From the NCBI GenBank assembly GCA_023245265.1, contig JAHFKQ010000015.1, positions 8,859 to 13,918 on the forward strand: DNA of 5,060 bases, given 5' to 3'. The notes beneath the pieces are model-generated. The model saw only the letters and a program-made list of their open reading frames with translations. It was not told the origin of the DNA and did no database searches. Positions 1-4,045 of the stretch are shown here, in pieces. The DNA is from Candidatus Collierbacteria bacterium (GTDB taxonomy: Bacteria > Patescibacteriota > Microgenomatia > UBA1400 > MFAQ01). Position numbers and translations under genes: made by a program. Numbering within the stretch: the stretch's first letter is position 1; every line of letters begins with the position of its first letter.

Positions 1-160
1 GATGATGGGTGAGGAGGAAGTTTTGACCGAAATCAAGAAAGTGGCGGCGGAAACAGGTTTGGCCGGCGGACGCCTGATGGGCGCAGTCATGGGGAAGTTA
101 AAGGGTAAGGCAGATGGTTCGGTAGTCCAAAAACTGGTGATGAGTAATTTTCCCGGGTAA
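1..160 (+). CDS. yqeY: YqeY/GatB-like domain protein, C-terminal 52 residues (5' end outside the window)
   Basis: Only the end of this gene is present; the reading frame has its first full codon at base 2 and stops at TAA 158-160. The 52 visible residues carry the pattern typical of the YqeY tail: 'AGGRLMGAVMGKLKGKADGS' followed by a short VVQKLV helix. This matches the small helical domain shared by YqeY proteins and the tail of the GatB amidotransferase subunit (known family feature: a G-x-VM-x-x-L-K-x-K-x-x-G-x-A-D-G signature). Stand-alone YqeY is thought to act in or near aminoacyl-tRNA metabolism, but its exact role is poorly defined. In several bacteria yqeY lies close to phoH and ybeY, and ybeY is found downstream here, which supports the call. 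A true GatB C-terminus is the alternative and cannot be excluded without the missing N-terminal part. Confidence 0.75.
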   Translation, partial: MMGEEEVLTEIKKVAAETGLAGGRLMGAVMGKLKGKADGSVVQKLVMSNFPG

Positions 161-168
161 AGAACTGA

Positions 169-174
169 TAGAAT
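169..174 (+). promoter_or_regulatory. Candidate -10 box for the 148-aa gene
   Basis: TAGAAT lies just after the yqeY stop and 44 nt before the next start codon. No convincing -35 hexamer is visible 16-18 bp upstream. The same hexamer recurs upstream of ybeY and of the last gene in the window, which is the main reason for listing it. Readthrough from yqeY is an equally good explanation for expression of the next gene. Confidence 0.3.
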
Positions 175-208
175 ATCCCCATATCGTGGCTCCTTAAATA
201 CTTTCGGT

Positions 209-213
209 GGAGG
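209..213 (+). promoter_or_regulatory. Shine-Dalgarno of the 148-aa gene
   Basis: GGAGG stands 5 nt before the ATG at 219. It fixes this start codon and contrasts with the lack of any such site before ybeY, dnaX and ybaB. Confidence 0.8.
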
Positions 214-218
214 TTTGA

Positions 219-665
219 ATGGCTAAATATTTCGAATATGCGGCTCAAATTGGGCTGGTAATGCTGATTTTGTTGGTGATGGCCGGATTGGCTTTTCTAA
301 GTTTCCGAGATTTGTCTCATTATTGGGCCCCGGCTTTGCTTCCGCCCACGGCCACCCCCAGACCAACGATGACACCAACTCCGACTGTCACCCCGACGCC
401 AACACCGGTTCCCGAAAAACCGGCCGGACCGATCTGGGTGGTGAGCCGGATTGAAGAAGGACTTTTCCATGAGAATGGCTTCGTTTACGACATCGCCACT
501 TTTACCAATCTGGACAAACCTTCGGTGACTATTCGAGCCCGTTGCTCGGCGCCTGGCTGGCCTTCGCCGGAGATTGGGCACAAGTTTACGATCAACGAGT
601 ACCGAGTGATGATTCCGATTGAAGGAATTCAGAGTTCGCTCCAGCGCTTTTGGGTATTGGAATAA
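219..665 (+). CDS. Membrane-anchored protein with Thr/Pro-rich spacer and small C-terminal domain, function unknown
   Basis: I do not recognise this 148-aa protein. Three parts are visible. Residues about 9-29 form one hydrophobic membrane segment (IGLVMLILLVMAGLAFLSF), with no clear signal-peptidase or lipobox site, so it is probably a retained N-terminal anchor. Residues about 42-66 are a Thr/Pro repeat spacer (TPRPTMTPTPTVTPTPTPVP), the kind found between membrane anchors and outer domains in Microgenomates-type CPR bacteria and in Chloroflexi. Residues about 70-148 form a small, probably beta-rich domain with one cysteine (C109). The inferred topology is a short inside end with the C-terminal domain outside the cell. 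The start is supported by GGAGG 5 nt upstream, and the gene ends 7 nt before an intrinsic terminator, so it closes the unit that begins upstream with yqeY. Codon use does not stand out from its neighbours. Confidence 0.8.
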   Translation: MAKYFEYAAQIGLVMLILLVMAGLAFLSFRDLSHYWAPALLPPTATPRPTMTPTPTVTPTPTPVPEKPAGPIWVVSRIEEGLFHENGFVYDIATFTNLDKPSVTIRARCSAPGWPSPEIGHKFTINEYRVMIPIEGIQSSLQRFWVLE

Positions 666-672
666 TTTTTTT

Positions 673-701
673 GGCGCCTCCTAAATGAGGCGCCTTTTTT
701 T
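673..701 (+). terminator. Rho-independent terminator after the 148-aa gene
   Basis: A perfect 8-bp stem (GGCGCCTC / GAGGCGCC) with a 6-nt loop CTAAAT is followed directly by seven T. It ends the yqeY/148-aa unit. Its T-run is only about 20 nt from the -10 box proposed for ybeY, so the two transcription units are packed tightly. Confidence 0.92.
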
Positions 702-720
702 GTGACAATAAAGAATGGGG

Positions 721-726
721 TAGAAT
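721..726 (+). promoter_or_regulatory. Candidate -10 box of ybeY, leaderless arrangement
   Basis: TAGAAT ends 7 nt before the ATG at 734, so a transcript would start at or within a base or two of the start codon. No Shine-Dalgarno is present between it and the ATG. The -35 is poor: TTGTGA at 700-705 has only a 15-bp spacer. The surrounding context, TGGGGTAGAATAAAG, closely resembles TTGGGATAGAATGAGG before the last gene in the window. Confidence 0.45.
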
Positions 727-733
727 AAAGCCA

Positions 734-1120
734 ATGGTAAAACTACAGTTAGACATCGAGGCCGACAGTCGATATAGCTTTGACCGCAAGCGCGTCAGAG
801 CGGCTCTGACGAAGACCTTAGTAGATCAAGGTCTTGACGGTAAGGTCAAGATTTCTCTCAGTGTGGTAGGCGAGAGAAAGATTAAGGAATTGGAGAAAAA
901 GTATTTTAATCGAGACGAAGTGACGGATGTACTATCTTTCCCGTTAGAAGAAGGGGAACAGATGCCGGAAGATTTGGATGGCTTAAGTCTCGGGGATATC
1001 GTGATCTGCTATCCGCAAGCCAAAAGGCAAGCGATGCAGTGGAACCGCATCATCGACGAAGAACTGGAGTTTCTGGCCTGCCACGGCCTACTGCACCTCT
1101 TAGGCATCCACCACGACTAA
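734..1120 (+). CDS. ybeY: Endoribonuclease YbeY (rRNA maturation factor), short form
   Basis: YbeY is a zinc-dependent single-strand endoribonuclease needed in many bacteria for 16S rRNA 3'-end maturation and ribosome quality control in the cytoplasm. The 128-aa product carries the family zinc motif H-x3-H-x5-H at its very end: HGLLHLLGIHH, with ligands H117, H121 and H127. Other typical blocks are the NRDEVTDVLSFPL segment (about residues 59-71), which matches the family's 'N-x-x-x-x-x-TDVLSFP', and LGDIVIC (about 86-92). The protein stops one residue after the last histidine, whereas E. coli YbeY (about 155 aa) continues with an acidic helix. The other reading frame past the stop gives nothing like that helix, so this is a real short end and not a frameshift. 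No Shine-Dalgarno precedes the ATG; a -10 box 7 nt upstream suggests a leaderless mRNA. Identity is secure. Confidence 0.95.
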   Translation: MVKLQLDIEADSRYSFDRKRVRAALTKTLVDQGLDGKVKISLSVVGERKIKELEKKYFNRDEVTDVLSFPLEEGEQMPEDLDGLSLGDIVICYPQAKRQAMQWNRIIDEELEFLACHGLLHLLGIHHD

Positions 1121-1127
1121 AACGGGT

Positions 1128-1133
1128 TATAAT
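1128..1133 (+). promoter_or_regulatory. -10 box of the 111-aa gene
   Basis: A perfect TATAAT lies 7 nt after the ybeY stop codon. The expected start of transcription is near 1140, leaving a leader of about 29 nt that contains a strong Shine-Dalgarno. No good -35 hexamer is visible inside the end of ybeY, so strength is uncertain. It would allow the downstream gene to be expressed separately from ybeY. Confidence 0.5.
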
Positions 1134-1155
1134 CTGACCAGCACTTTGAATTTCC

Positions 1156-1163
1156 GAGGAGGT
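1156..1163 (+). promoter_or_regulatory. Strong Shine-Dalgarno of the 111-aa gene
   Basis: GAGGAGGT is an almost full anti-SD complement, 5 nt before a GTG. It decides the GTG at 1169 as the start codon. Confidence 0.88.
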
Positions 1164-1168
1164 AGCTA

Positions 1169-1504
1169 GTGAAGAAAATCGTTATCACTTATGAGAACTG
1201 TGAAATGGTGGCCAAGGATTTGGTCGAAAATTTGTTTGGCAAACGGTTAATGATTGCGTCGTATGTTGCCCCCAATACTCGGCCGATGGATTTAGATATC
1301 AGAGTACTGCCGGAGGTGAAGATTGTGGCGGGGTTTACTCTTGATAAGGGGAGGTTGAGTATTCCCTTGACACCTCGTCGCAGTATCAGTTGGGATCTTT
1401 CCAAGGAGAAAGTGAGGTTAACTTACCGTGATGATGGTAGTATTTTGTTGGAAAGGGATCTCACTCCGGAGACGACCATCTGCCGTTTGATAATGGCTTT
1501 TTAA
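1169..1504 (+). CDS. Hypothetical 111-aa protein
   Basis: Not recognised. The product has no signal peptide or membrane segment and is likely cytoplasmic. A possible N-terminal strand-helix (KIVITYEN, then EMVAKDLVENLFG) is followed by several alternating hydrophobic stretches: LDIRVLPEVKIVAGF (about residues 42-56), GRLSIPL (61-67), KVRLTYRDDGSILLER (81-96). These suggest a small alpha/beta or mostly beta fold. Two cysteines (C11, C105) are far apart and form no metal motif. The GTG start is fixed by GAGGAGGT 5 nt upstream. The gene has its own TATAAT box just after ybeY and a strong terminator 3 nt after its stop codon, so it behaves as a real, separately controlled gene. The next gene is dnaX, in its own unit. 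Nothing in the context reveals its job. Confidence 0.75.
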   Translation: MKKIVITYENCEMVAKDLVENLFGKRLMIASYVAPNTRPMDLDIRVLPEVKIVAGFTLDKGRLSIPLTPRRSISWDLSKEKVRLTYRDDGSILLERDLTPETTICRLIMAF

Positions 1505-1507
1505 TTT

Positions 1508-1534
1508 ATCCCCCGCCTGGCGGGGGATTTTTTT
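1508..1534 (+). terminator. Rho-independent terminator after the 111-aa gene
   Basis: A 9-bp G/C-rich stem (ATCCCCCGC / GCGGGGGAT) with a very small loop (CTG, or CCTGG if the closing pair opens) runs into seven T. It separates ybeY/111-aa from dnaX. Confidence 0.92.
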
Positions 1535-1546
1535 CGCCTATTCTTC

Positions 1547-1578
1547 GGTGGACTTAATAGCTTTTTATTAGGTCTACC
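1547..1578 (+). repeat. 13-bp imperfect inverted repeat (stem-loop) upstream of the dnaX promoter
   Basis: GGTGGACTTAATA (1547-1559) pairs with TATTAGGTCTACC (1566-1578) around a 6-nt loop GCTTTT. As RNA on the + strand all 13 positions pair, with one G-U and one U-G; the minus-strand RNA would have two A-C mismatches instead. No T-run follows, so it is not a simple terminator. The 1535-1685 gap holds this element, then nothing recognisable until the dnaX promoter. It could be a processed 3' end, a small RNA or a DNA-binding site. Confidence 0.5.
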
Positions 1579-1650
1579 CCTTAGGCACATACTTTGGAGA
1601 ATAGCACTCTGTAGCGGTCCAAGTAACGGGAATGAGCAAATTTCTTCCAG

Positions 1651-1679
1651 TTGACATGAGGCGTGAAAACAAATAAGTT
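1651..1679 (+). promoter_or_regulatory. Sigma70-type promoter of dnaX, placed for a leaderless transcript
   Basis: A consensus -35 TTGACA (1651-1656), a 17-bp spacer and a -10 TAAGTT (1674-1679, T-A-n-n-n-T) precede the GTG at 1686. Seven bases after the -10 box is exactly the G of GTG, so transcription should begin at the start codon. No Shine-Dalgarno is present between them. Confidence 0.65.
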
Positions 1680-1685
1680 GTTACT

Positions 1686-3212
1686 GTGAGTTTTTATCAA
1701 ACCTATCGGCCCAAAAAAATCTCGGAACTCGACCTGGCGTCGGTCCGCGAGGTACTCTCGTCCTCTATGTCTTCTGGCAAGATTTCGCACGCCTATCTCT
1801 TTGTCGGACCGAGGGGCTCAGGTAAGACCAGTACGGCGAGAATCTTGGCGCAGATCGTCAACTGCCGCCGTAATGAAGGGAAGACCAAGGATTTCTCCGA
1901 ACCGTGTGGTGAGTGTGAATCGTGTCTGGTCATTGCGAGGGGAAGCAGCGTGGATGTGATCGAGATTGATGCCGCCAGTAACGGGCTGGTAGATGATATC
2001 CGCGAATTGAGAGAAAGAGTTCGTTTGGCTCCAGTCCAGCTCGGTAAAAAAGTTTACATCATCGATGAGGTGCACATGGTTTCCACGGCCGGCTTTAATG
2101 CCCTTTTGAAGACCTTGGAAGAACCGCCGGAACACGCTCTGTTTATTTTATGTACTACCGAGTCCCAAAAAGTACCGGAGACCATCGTCAGTCGTTGTGC
2201 TAGGGTAAACTTTACCAAAGCCACGGTCACGGAAGTGATGCAGTCCCTGCTAAAGGCCGTAAAAGGGGAAGAGATGACGGTCGATGAAGAGGCTCTGACG
2301 GAGATAGCGGAAGCAACCGACGGGAGCTTTCGGGAAGGTCATAAATTGTTGGAGCAGTTGGCCGCCTTTGGAAAAAAAATTGACAGTAGCTCGGTCAGCC
2401 GCATTTTGGGAGTGGCCGGAAAGCATTCGGTGAAGAAGCTTTTGGATGCGGCCGTGAAGCAAAAGACAAATGAAGTGATTCAAACTTTTGAGGAAATGGA
2501 AAAAATGGGGACCAAAGCCAGTGTTCTGGCGACCACCTTGTTAGGAGTGGCCAAGAGCGAGATGGAACAGTGTGTTCGCGAAGGTCGGAGCCCGGAAAAA
2601 TTAGTGCTGTTGATTGATGCTTTAATTATGGCGGCGGACAAAATAAAGATTTCTCCCTTGCCACTTTTGCCTTTAGAGATTGCATTATTGTCGATTAGTA
2701 TTGGTGGGTCGGGAGAGGAGTCCCGCCCAAAAGTGTCTAATCCTGCCCCGGAAAAGAAACCCGTTGAAGACCAGGTAATGAAGACTGTCAGTGTAATAAC
2801 AGAGAGTGTGGAAGTGGTGATAGATCCTGTAAAAGTAGAAACTCAGGGTAGTAAAGTTACTCTGGATGAAGTGAAGACCGGTTGGGGAAATTTTCTCCAT
2901 CATATGTCGGAAAGTAACGGGTCACTCGCCGGCATGCTTCGTTTGGTCGAGCCGGTGTATGTGGAAGGGAAATCTTTGACGATTTCGGTGACTTCCAGAT
3001 TTCAACAAGAAATGTTGGAGCGGGAAATAAAGAAGAAAATTATTGAGGAACAGATGGCGAAGGTTTGGGGACCACTGACTTTTAAATGTGTGCTGACGGA
3101 TAAGATCATCAGAACCCAACCCAGTATCGAAGACGAAAATTTGTCGGTGGTCAACACGCCGGTGGATACAGTTCAAGGCGTGATGTTGGCGGCCGAAAAG
3201 ATTTTTGGCTAG
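1686..3212 (+). CDS. dnaX: DNA polymerase III clamp-loader subunit DnaX (tau/gamma)
   Basis: DnaX is the AAA+ ATPase of the clamp loader that places the sliding clamp on primed DNA; the tau form also couples polymerases and helicase. Features of the 508-aa product: Walker A GPRGSGKT (41-48); zinc module C60, C74, C77, C80 (CGECESC); Walker B region VYIIDEVHMV (123-132) with DEVH; the family block NALLKTLEEPPEH (138-150); sensor-1 region CTTES (156-160); arginine-finger SRC (169-171); sensor-2 GSFREGHKLLEQL (213-225) with R216. Residues about 235-340 are helical domain III, 341-395 a variable charged linker, 396-508 a C-terminal tau-like domain. The usual V-G-Q adenine-side box is replaced by ELDLASVRE (14-22), a variant I associate with CPR DnaX. 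The GTG start gives the family-like MSFYQTYRPK; no Shine-Dalgarno is present, and a promoter lies immediately upstream. No plus-strand terminator follows; the next gene is convergent. Confidence 0.96.
   Translation: MSFYQTYRPKKISELDLASVREVLSSSMSSGKISHAYLFVGPRGSGKTSTARILAQIVNCRRNEGKTKDFSEPCGECESCLVIARGSSVDVIEIDAASNGLVDDIRELRERVRLAPVQLGKKVYIIDEVHMVSTAGFNALLKTLEEPPEHALFILCTTESQKVPETIVSRCARVNFTKATVTEVMQSLLKAVKGEEMTVDEEALTEIAEATDGSFREGHKLLEQLAAFGKKIDSSSVSRILGVAGKHSVKKLLDAAVKQKTNEVIQTFEEMEKMGTKASVLATTLLGVAKSEMEQCVREGRSPEKLVLLIDALIMAADKIKISPLPLLPLEIALLSISIGGSGEESRPKVSNPAPEKKPVEDQVMKTVSVITESVEVVIDPVKVETQGSKVTLDEVKTGWGNFLHHMSESNGSLAGMLRLVEPVYVEGKSLTISVTSRFQQEMLEREIKKKIIEEQMAKVWGPLTFKCVLTDKIIRTQPSIEDENLSVVNTPVDTVQGVMLAAEKIFG
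2372..2379 (+). other. A8 run in dnaX: possible -1 slippage site with immediate stop
   Basis: In frame the bases read GGA AAA AAA ATT (G229-K-K-I232), giving the slippery heptamer A-AAA-AAA. After a -1 slip, or insertion of one A during transcription, the reading becomes AAT TGA: the protein would end at about 232 aa. dnaX genes of E. coli and Thermus use translational and transcriptional slippage respectively at A-rich sites to make gamma. Here the cut falls after AAA+ domains I-II and before domain III, earlier than known gamma forms. Only a weak 5-bp downstream hairpin is visible, so function is unproven. Confidence 0.3.
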
Positions 3213-3230
3213 TCTACCAAAGGCGAACCG

Positions 3231-3263
3231 AAAACACAAAACCCCCGCGGTGAAGCGAGGGTT
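3231..3263 (-). terminator. Rho-independent terminator of the minus-strand 102-aa gene
   Basis: Read on the minus strand: AACCCTCGC, loop TTCACC, GCGGGGGTT, then a T-rich tail TTGTGTTTT. All nine stem positions pair in minus-strand RNA (one U-G), whereas the plus-strand version has a C-A mismatch and no T-run. It therefore serves the minus-strand gene, whose stop lies 7 nt before the stem. dnaX transcripts reading through from the other side would run antisense into that gene. Confidence 0.85.
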
Positions 3264-3270
3264 AGGTCTG

Positions 3271-3579
3271 TTAATAAGTGAGGGTAATTTTGGCTCGATC
3301 CCCAAGGATTCCGGCGGCGATTTCGGCGATCCTCAGTAATTCTTCAGATTTCATATTGACGGGCTTAAGATAGATATGGGCTGGTTCTTCGCCAACTAAA
3401 GTTACATTGATTGACGCTGTGAAGTAAATGCCCTTACCAATTCCTAAGACATCGCAGGTAGATTTGGGGCCATGGATAATTCTGGTAGTAAGGTCTCCAA
3501 AGTCGTACTTTTGATCTTTGGTCATGGCGACTAGTAGTAGCTGCAGGATAAAATTTTCATCTAGATAGACTTTGGACAT
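3271..3579 (-). CDS. Hypothetical 102-aa protein, opposite strand between dnaX and ybaB
   Basis: Not recognised. The 102-aa product starts MSKVYLDENF. An upstream in-frame ATG at 3594 would add five residues, but TGGAGG lies 4 nt before the ATG at 3579 and overlaps the longer version's codons, so 3579 is preferred. The N-terminal part has a hydrophobic helix (FILQLLLVAM, residues 10-19), too short and too charged around it to be a clear membrane anchor. A central region is probably beta-rich, with IYFTASINVTLVG (about 51-63) and AHIYLKPVN (67-75), followed by a helix SEELLRIAEIAAGIL (78-92) and a final strand AKITLTY. There is one cysteine (C42). The gene has a complete sigma70 promoter, RBS and terminator of its own and converges with dnaX. 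It is the only minus-strand gene I can support in the window. Confidence 0.78.
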   Translation of the reverse strand: MSKVYLDENFILQLLLVAMTKDQKYDFGDLTTRIIHGPKSTCDVLGIGKGIYFTASINVTLVGEEPAHIYLKPVNMKSEELLRIAEIAAGILGDRAKITLTY

Positions 3580-3583
3580 TTGG

Positions 3584-3588
3584 CCTCC
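3584..3588 (-). promoter_or_regulatory. Shine-Dalgarno deciding the start of the 102-aa gene
   Basis: CCTCC on the plus strand is GGAGG on the minus strand, 4 nt before the ATG at 3577-3579. It lies inside the coding sequence of the alternative longer start (3594), which has no such site. Confidence 0.8.
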
Positions 3589-3616
3589 AGGCATGTAAAG
3601 GTGAATTAGATGGCCT

Positions 3617-3645
3617 ATAGTACCATATCAGGCTCGGATTGTCAA
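3617..3645 (-). promoter_or_regulatory. Sigma70-type promoter of the minus-strand 102-aa gene
   Basis: Minus strand: consensus -35 TTGACA (plus positions 3640-3645), 17-bp spacer, TACTAT (plus positions 3617-3622) preceded by TGG as an extended -10. It is the best promoter match in the window. Transcription should start near 3610, giving a leader of about 30 nt that contains the Shine-Dalgarno. It is divergent from the ybaB promoter region. Confidence 0.78.
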
Positions 3646-3688
3646 GTTTTCGTGCCTGGGAGGACTGGCTGAATGGCTTTGGCTGGGC

Positions 3689-3718
3689 GTGTCACGGAGA
3701 GCCGGGTTGATATACAAT
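3689..3718 (+). promoter_or_regulatory. Candidate promoter of the ybaB-recR-63-aa unit
   Basis: GTGTCA (3689-3694, four of six matches), an 18-bp spacer and TACAAT (3713-3718) would give a leader of about 22 nt without any Shine-Dalgarno. A second, weaker reading is TATACA (3711-3716), 17 bp, TAATCT (3734-3739), which would place transcription at the ybaB ATG. The sequence does not decide between them. Confidence 0.38.
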
Positions 3719-3746
3719 AAGTGAGTTACAAGTTAATCTAAAAAGA

Positions 3747-4040
3747 ATGTTTAATGGTATAAAACAGTTTGGTTCCCAGGGAGCGGCTCTCGCTAAGTTA
3801 GCTTTGCTTCAGCGCAAGATTGCCGGCCACAAGACCGAAATTGAGGAAGGTGAAGTTAAAGCTGTAGTGACAGGAGATGGCAAACTTAAAGAACTATATA
3901 TTAGTGGCGAGAATATGAACTCGGCCGTCAAGGTCATCAACGAAGCCATTACCAAAGCCCAGAAGTACGCCGCCGAAGAGATGAAAGACTCGATGGGAGA
4001 CTTGTCCAAAGTCTTAGGAAACATGCCGAAGGGGATGTAG
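3747..4040 (+). CDS. ybaB: YbaB/EbfC nucleoid-associated protein
   Basis: Proteins of this family are small dimeric DNA-binding proteins, usually encoded beside recR and dnaX, and thought to act in nucleoid organisation or repair. The 97-aa product has the expected layout: a basic N-terminal helix (residues about 11-28, ending LLQRKIAGHK), a central strand section (EIEEGEVKAVVTGDGKLKEL, 31-50) that matches the family's 'G-x-V-x-V-x-x-x-G-x-G-x-L' core, and a C-terminal helix (about 57-90, INEAITKAQKYAAEEMKD). A Gly/Met tail GNMPKGM ends it, as in many family members. It is slightly shorter than the common 100-110 aa. No Shine-Dalgarno precedes the ATG. It is followed 5 nt later by recR, so the two are almost certainly co-transcribed, which strengthens the identification. 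Confidence 0.9.
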   Translation: MFNGIKQFGSQGAALAKLALLQRKIAGHKTEIEEGEVKAVVTGDGKLKELYISGENMNSAVKVINEAITKAQKYAAEEMKDSMGDLSKVLGNMPKGM

Positions 4041-4045
4041 CTAAG

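Noticed and set aside
340..420. Repetitive Thr/Pro-coding stretch as a DNA repeat
   Set aside because: The repetition follows from Thr/Pro codons in the protein spacer; there is no regular repeat unit at DNA level.
297..581. 94-aa minus-strand open frame opposite the Thr/Pro spacer gene
   Set aside because: It is Arg- and Gly-rich low-complexity shadow of the Thr/Pro codons, with no promoter or RBS, and lies inside a well-supported gene.
592..789. 65-aa minus-strand open frame across the first terminator
   Set aside because: It crosses an intrinsic terminator and the ybeY start and has no family-like pattern.
1591..1624. ACTTTGGA ... TCCAAGT pairing as a riboswitch or leader of dnaX
   Set aside because: It is a 7-bp stem with a bulge, located upstream of the proposed dnaX promoter and therefore probably outside its transcript.
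1535..1685. A tRNA or other known RNA gene in the longest plus-strand gap
   Set aside because: No acceptor stem with T-arm and CCA-type end can be folded; only the 13-bp stem-loop and the promoter are recognisable.
1713..1719. Seven-A run near the dnaX start as another slippage site
   Set aside because: In frame it is CCC AAA AAA ATC, so the heptamer is C-AAA-AAA and does not fit X-XXY-YYZ; it lies at codon 10, where slippage would give no useful product.
1581..1790. 69-aa minus-strand open frame covering the dnaX promoter and start
   Set aside because: It overlaps the DnaX N-terminus, whose conserved sequence explains the bases, and has no RBS of its own.
3580..3594. Longer start (MPGGQ extension) for the minus-strand 102-aa protein
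   Set aside because: The GGAGG before the ATG at 3579 lies inside this extension, and no Shine-Dalgarno precedes the ATG at 3594.
3664..3705. TGGCT three times (3666, 3674, 3680) and a matching AGCC at 3700, as a repeat or operator
   Set aside because: The units are only 5 nt with unequal spacing, and the best stem is 6 bp with a wobble; too weak to call.
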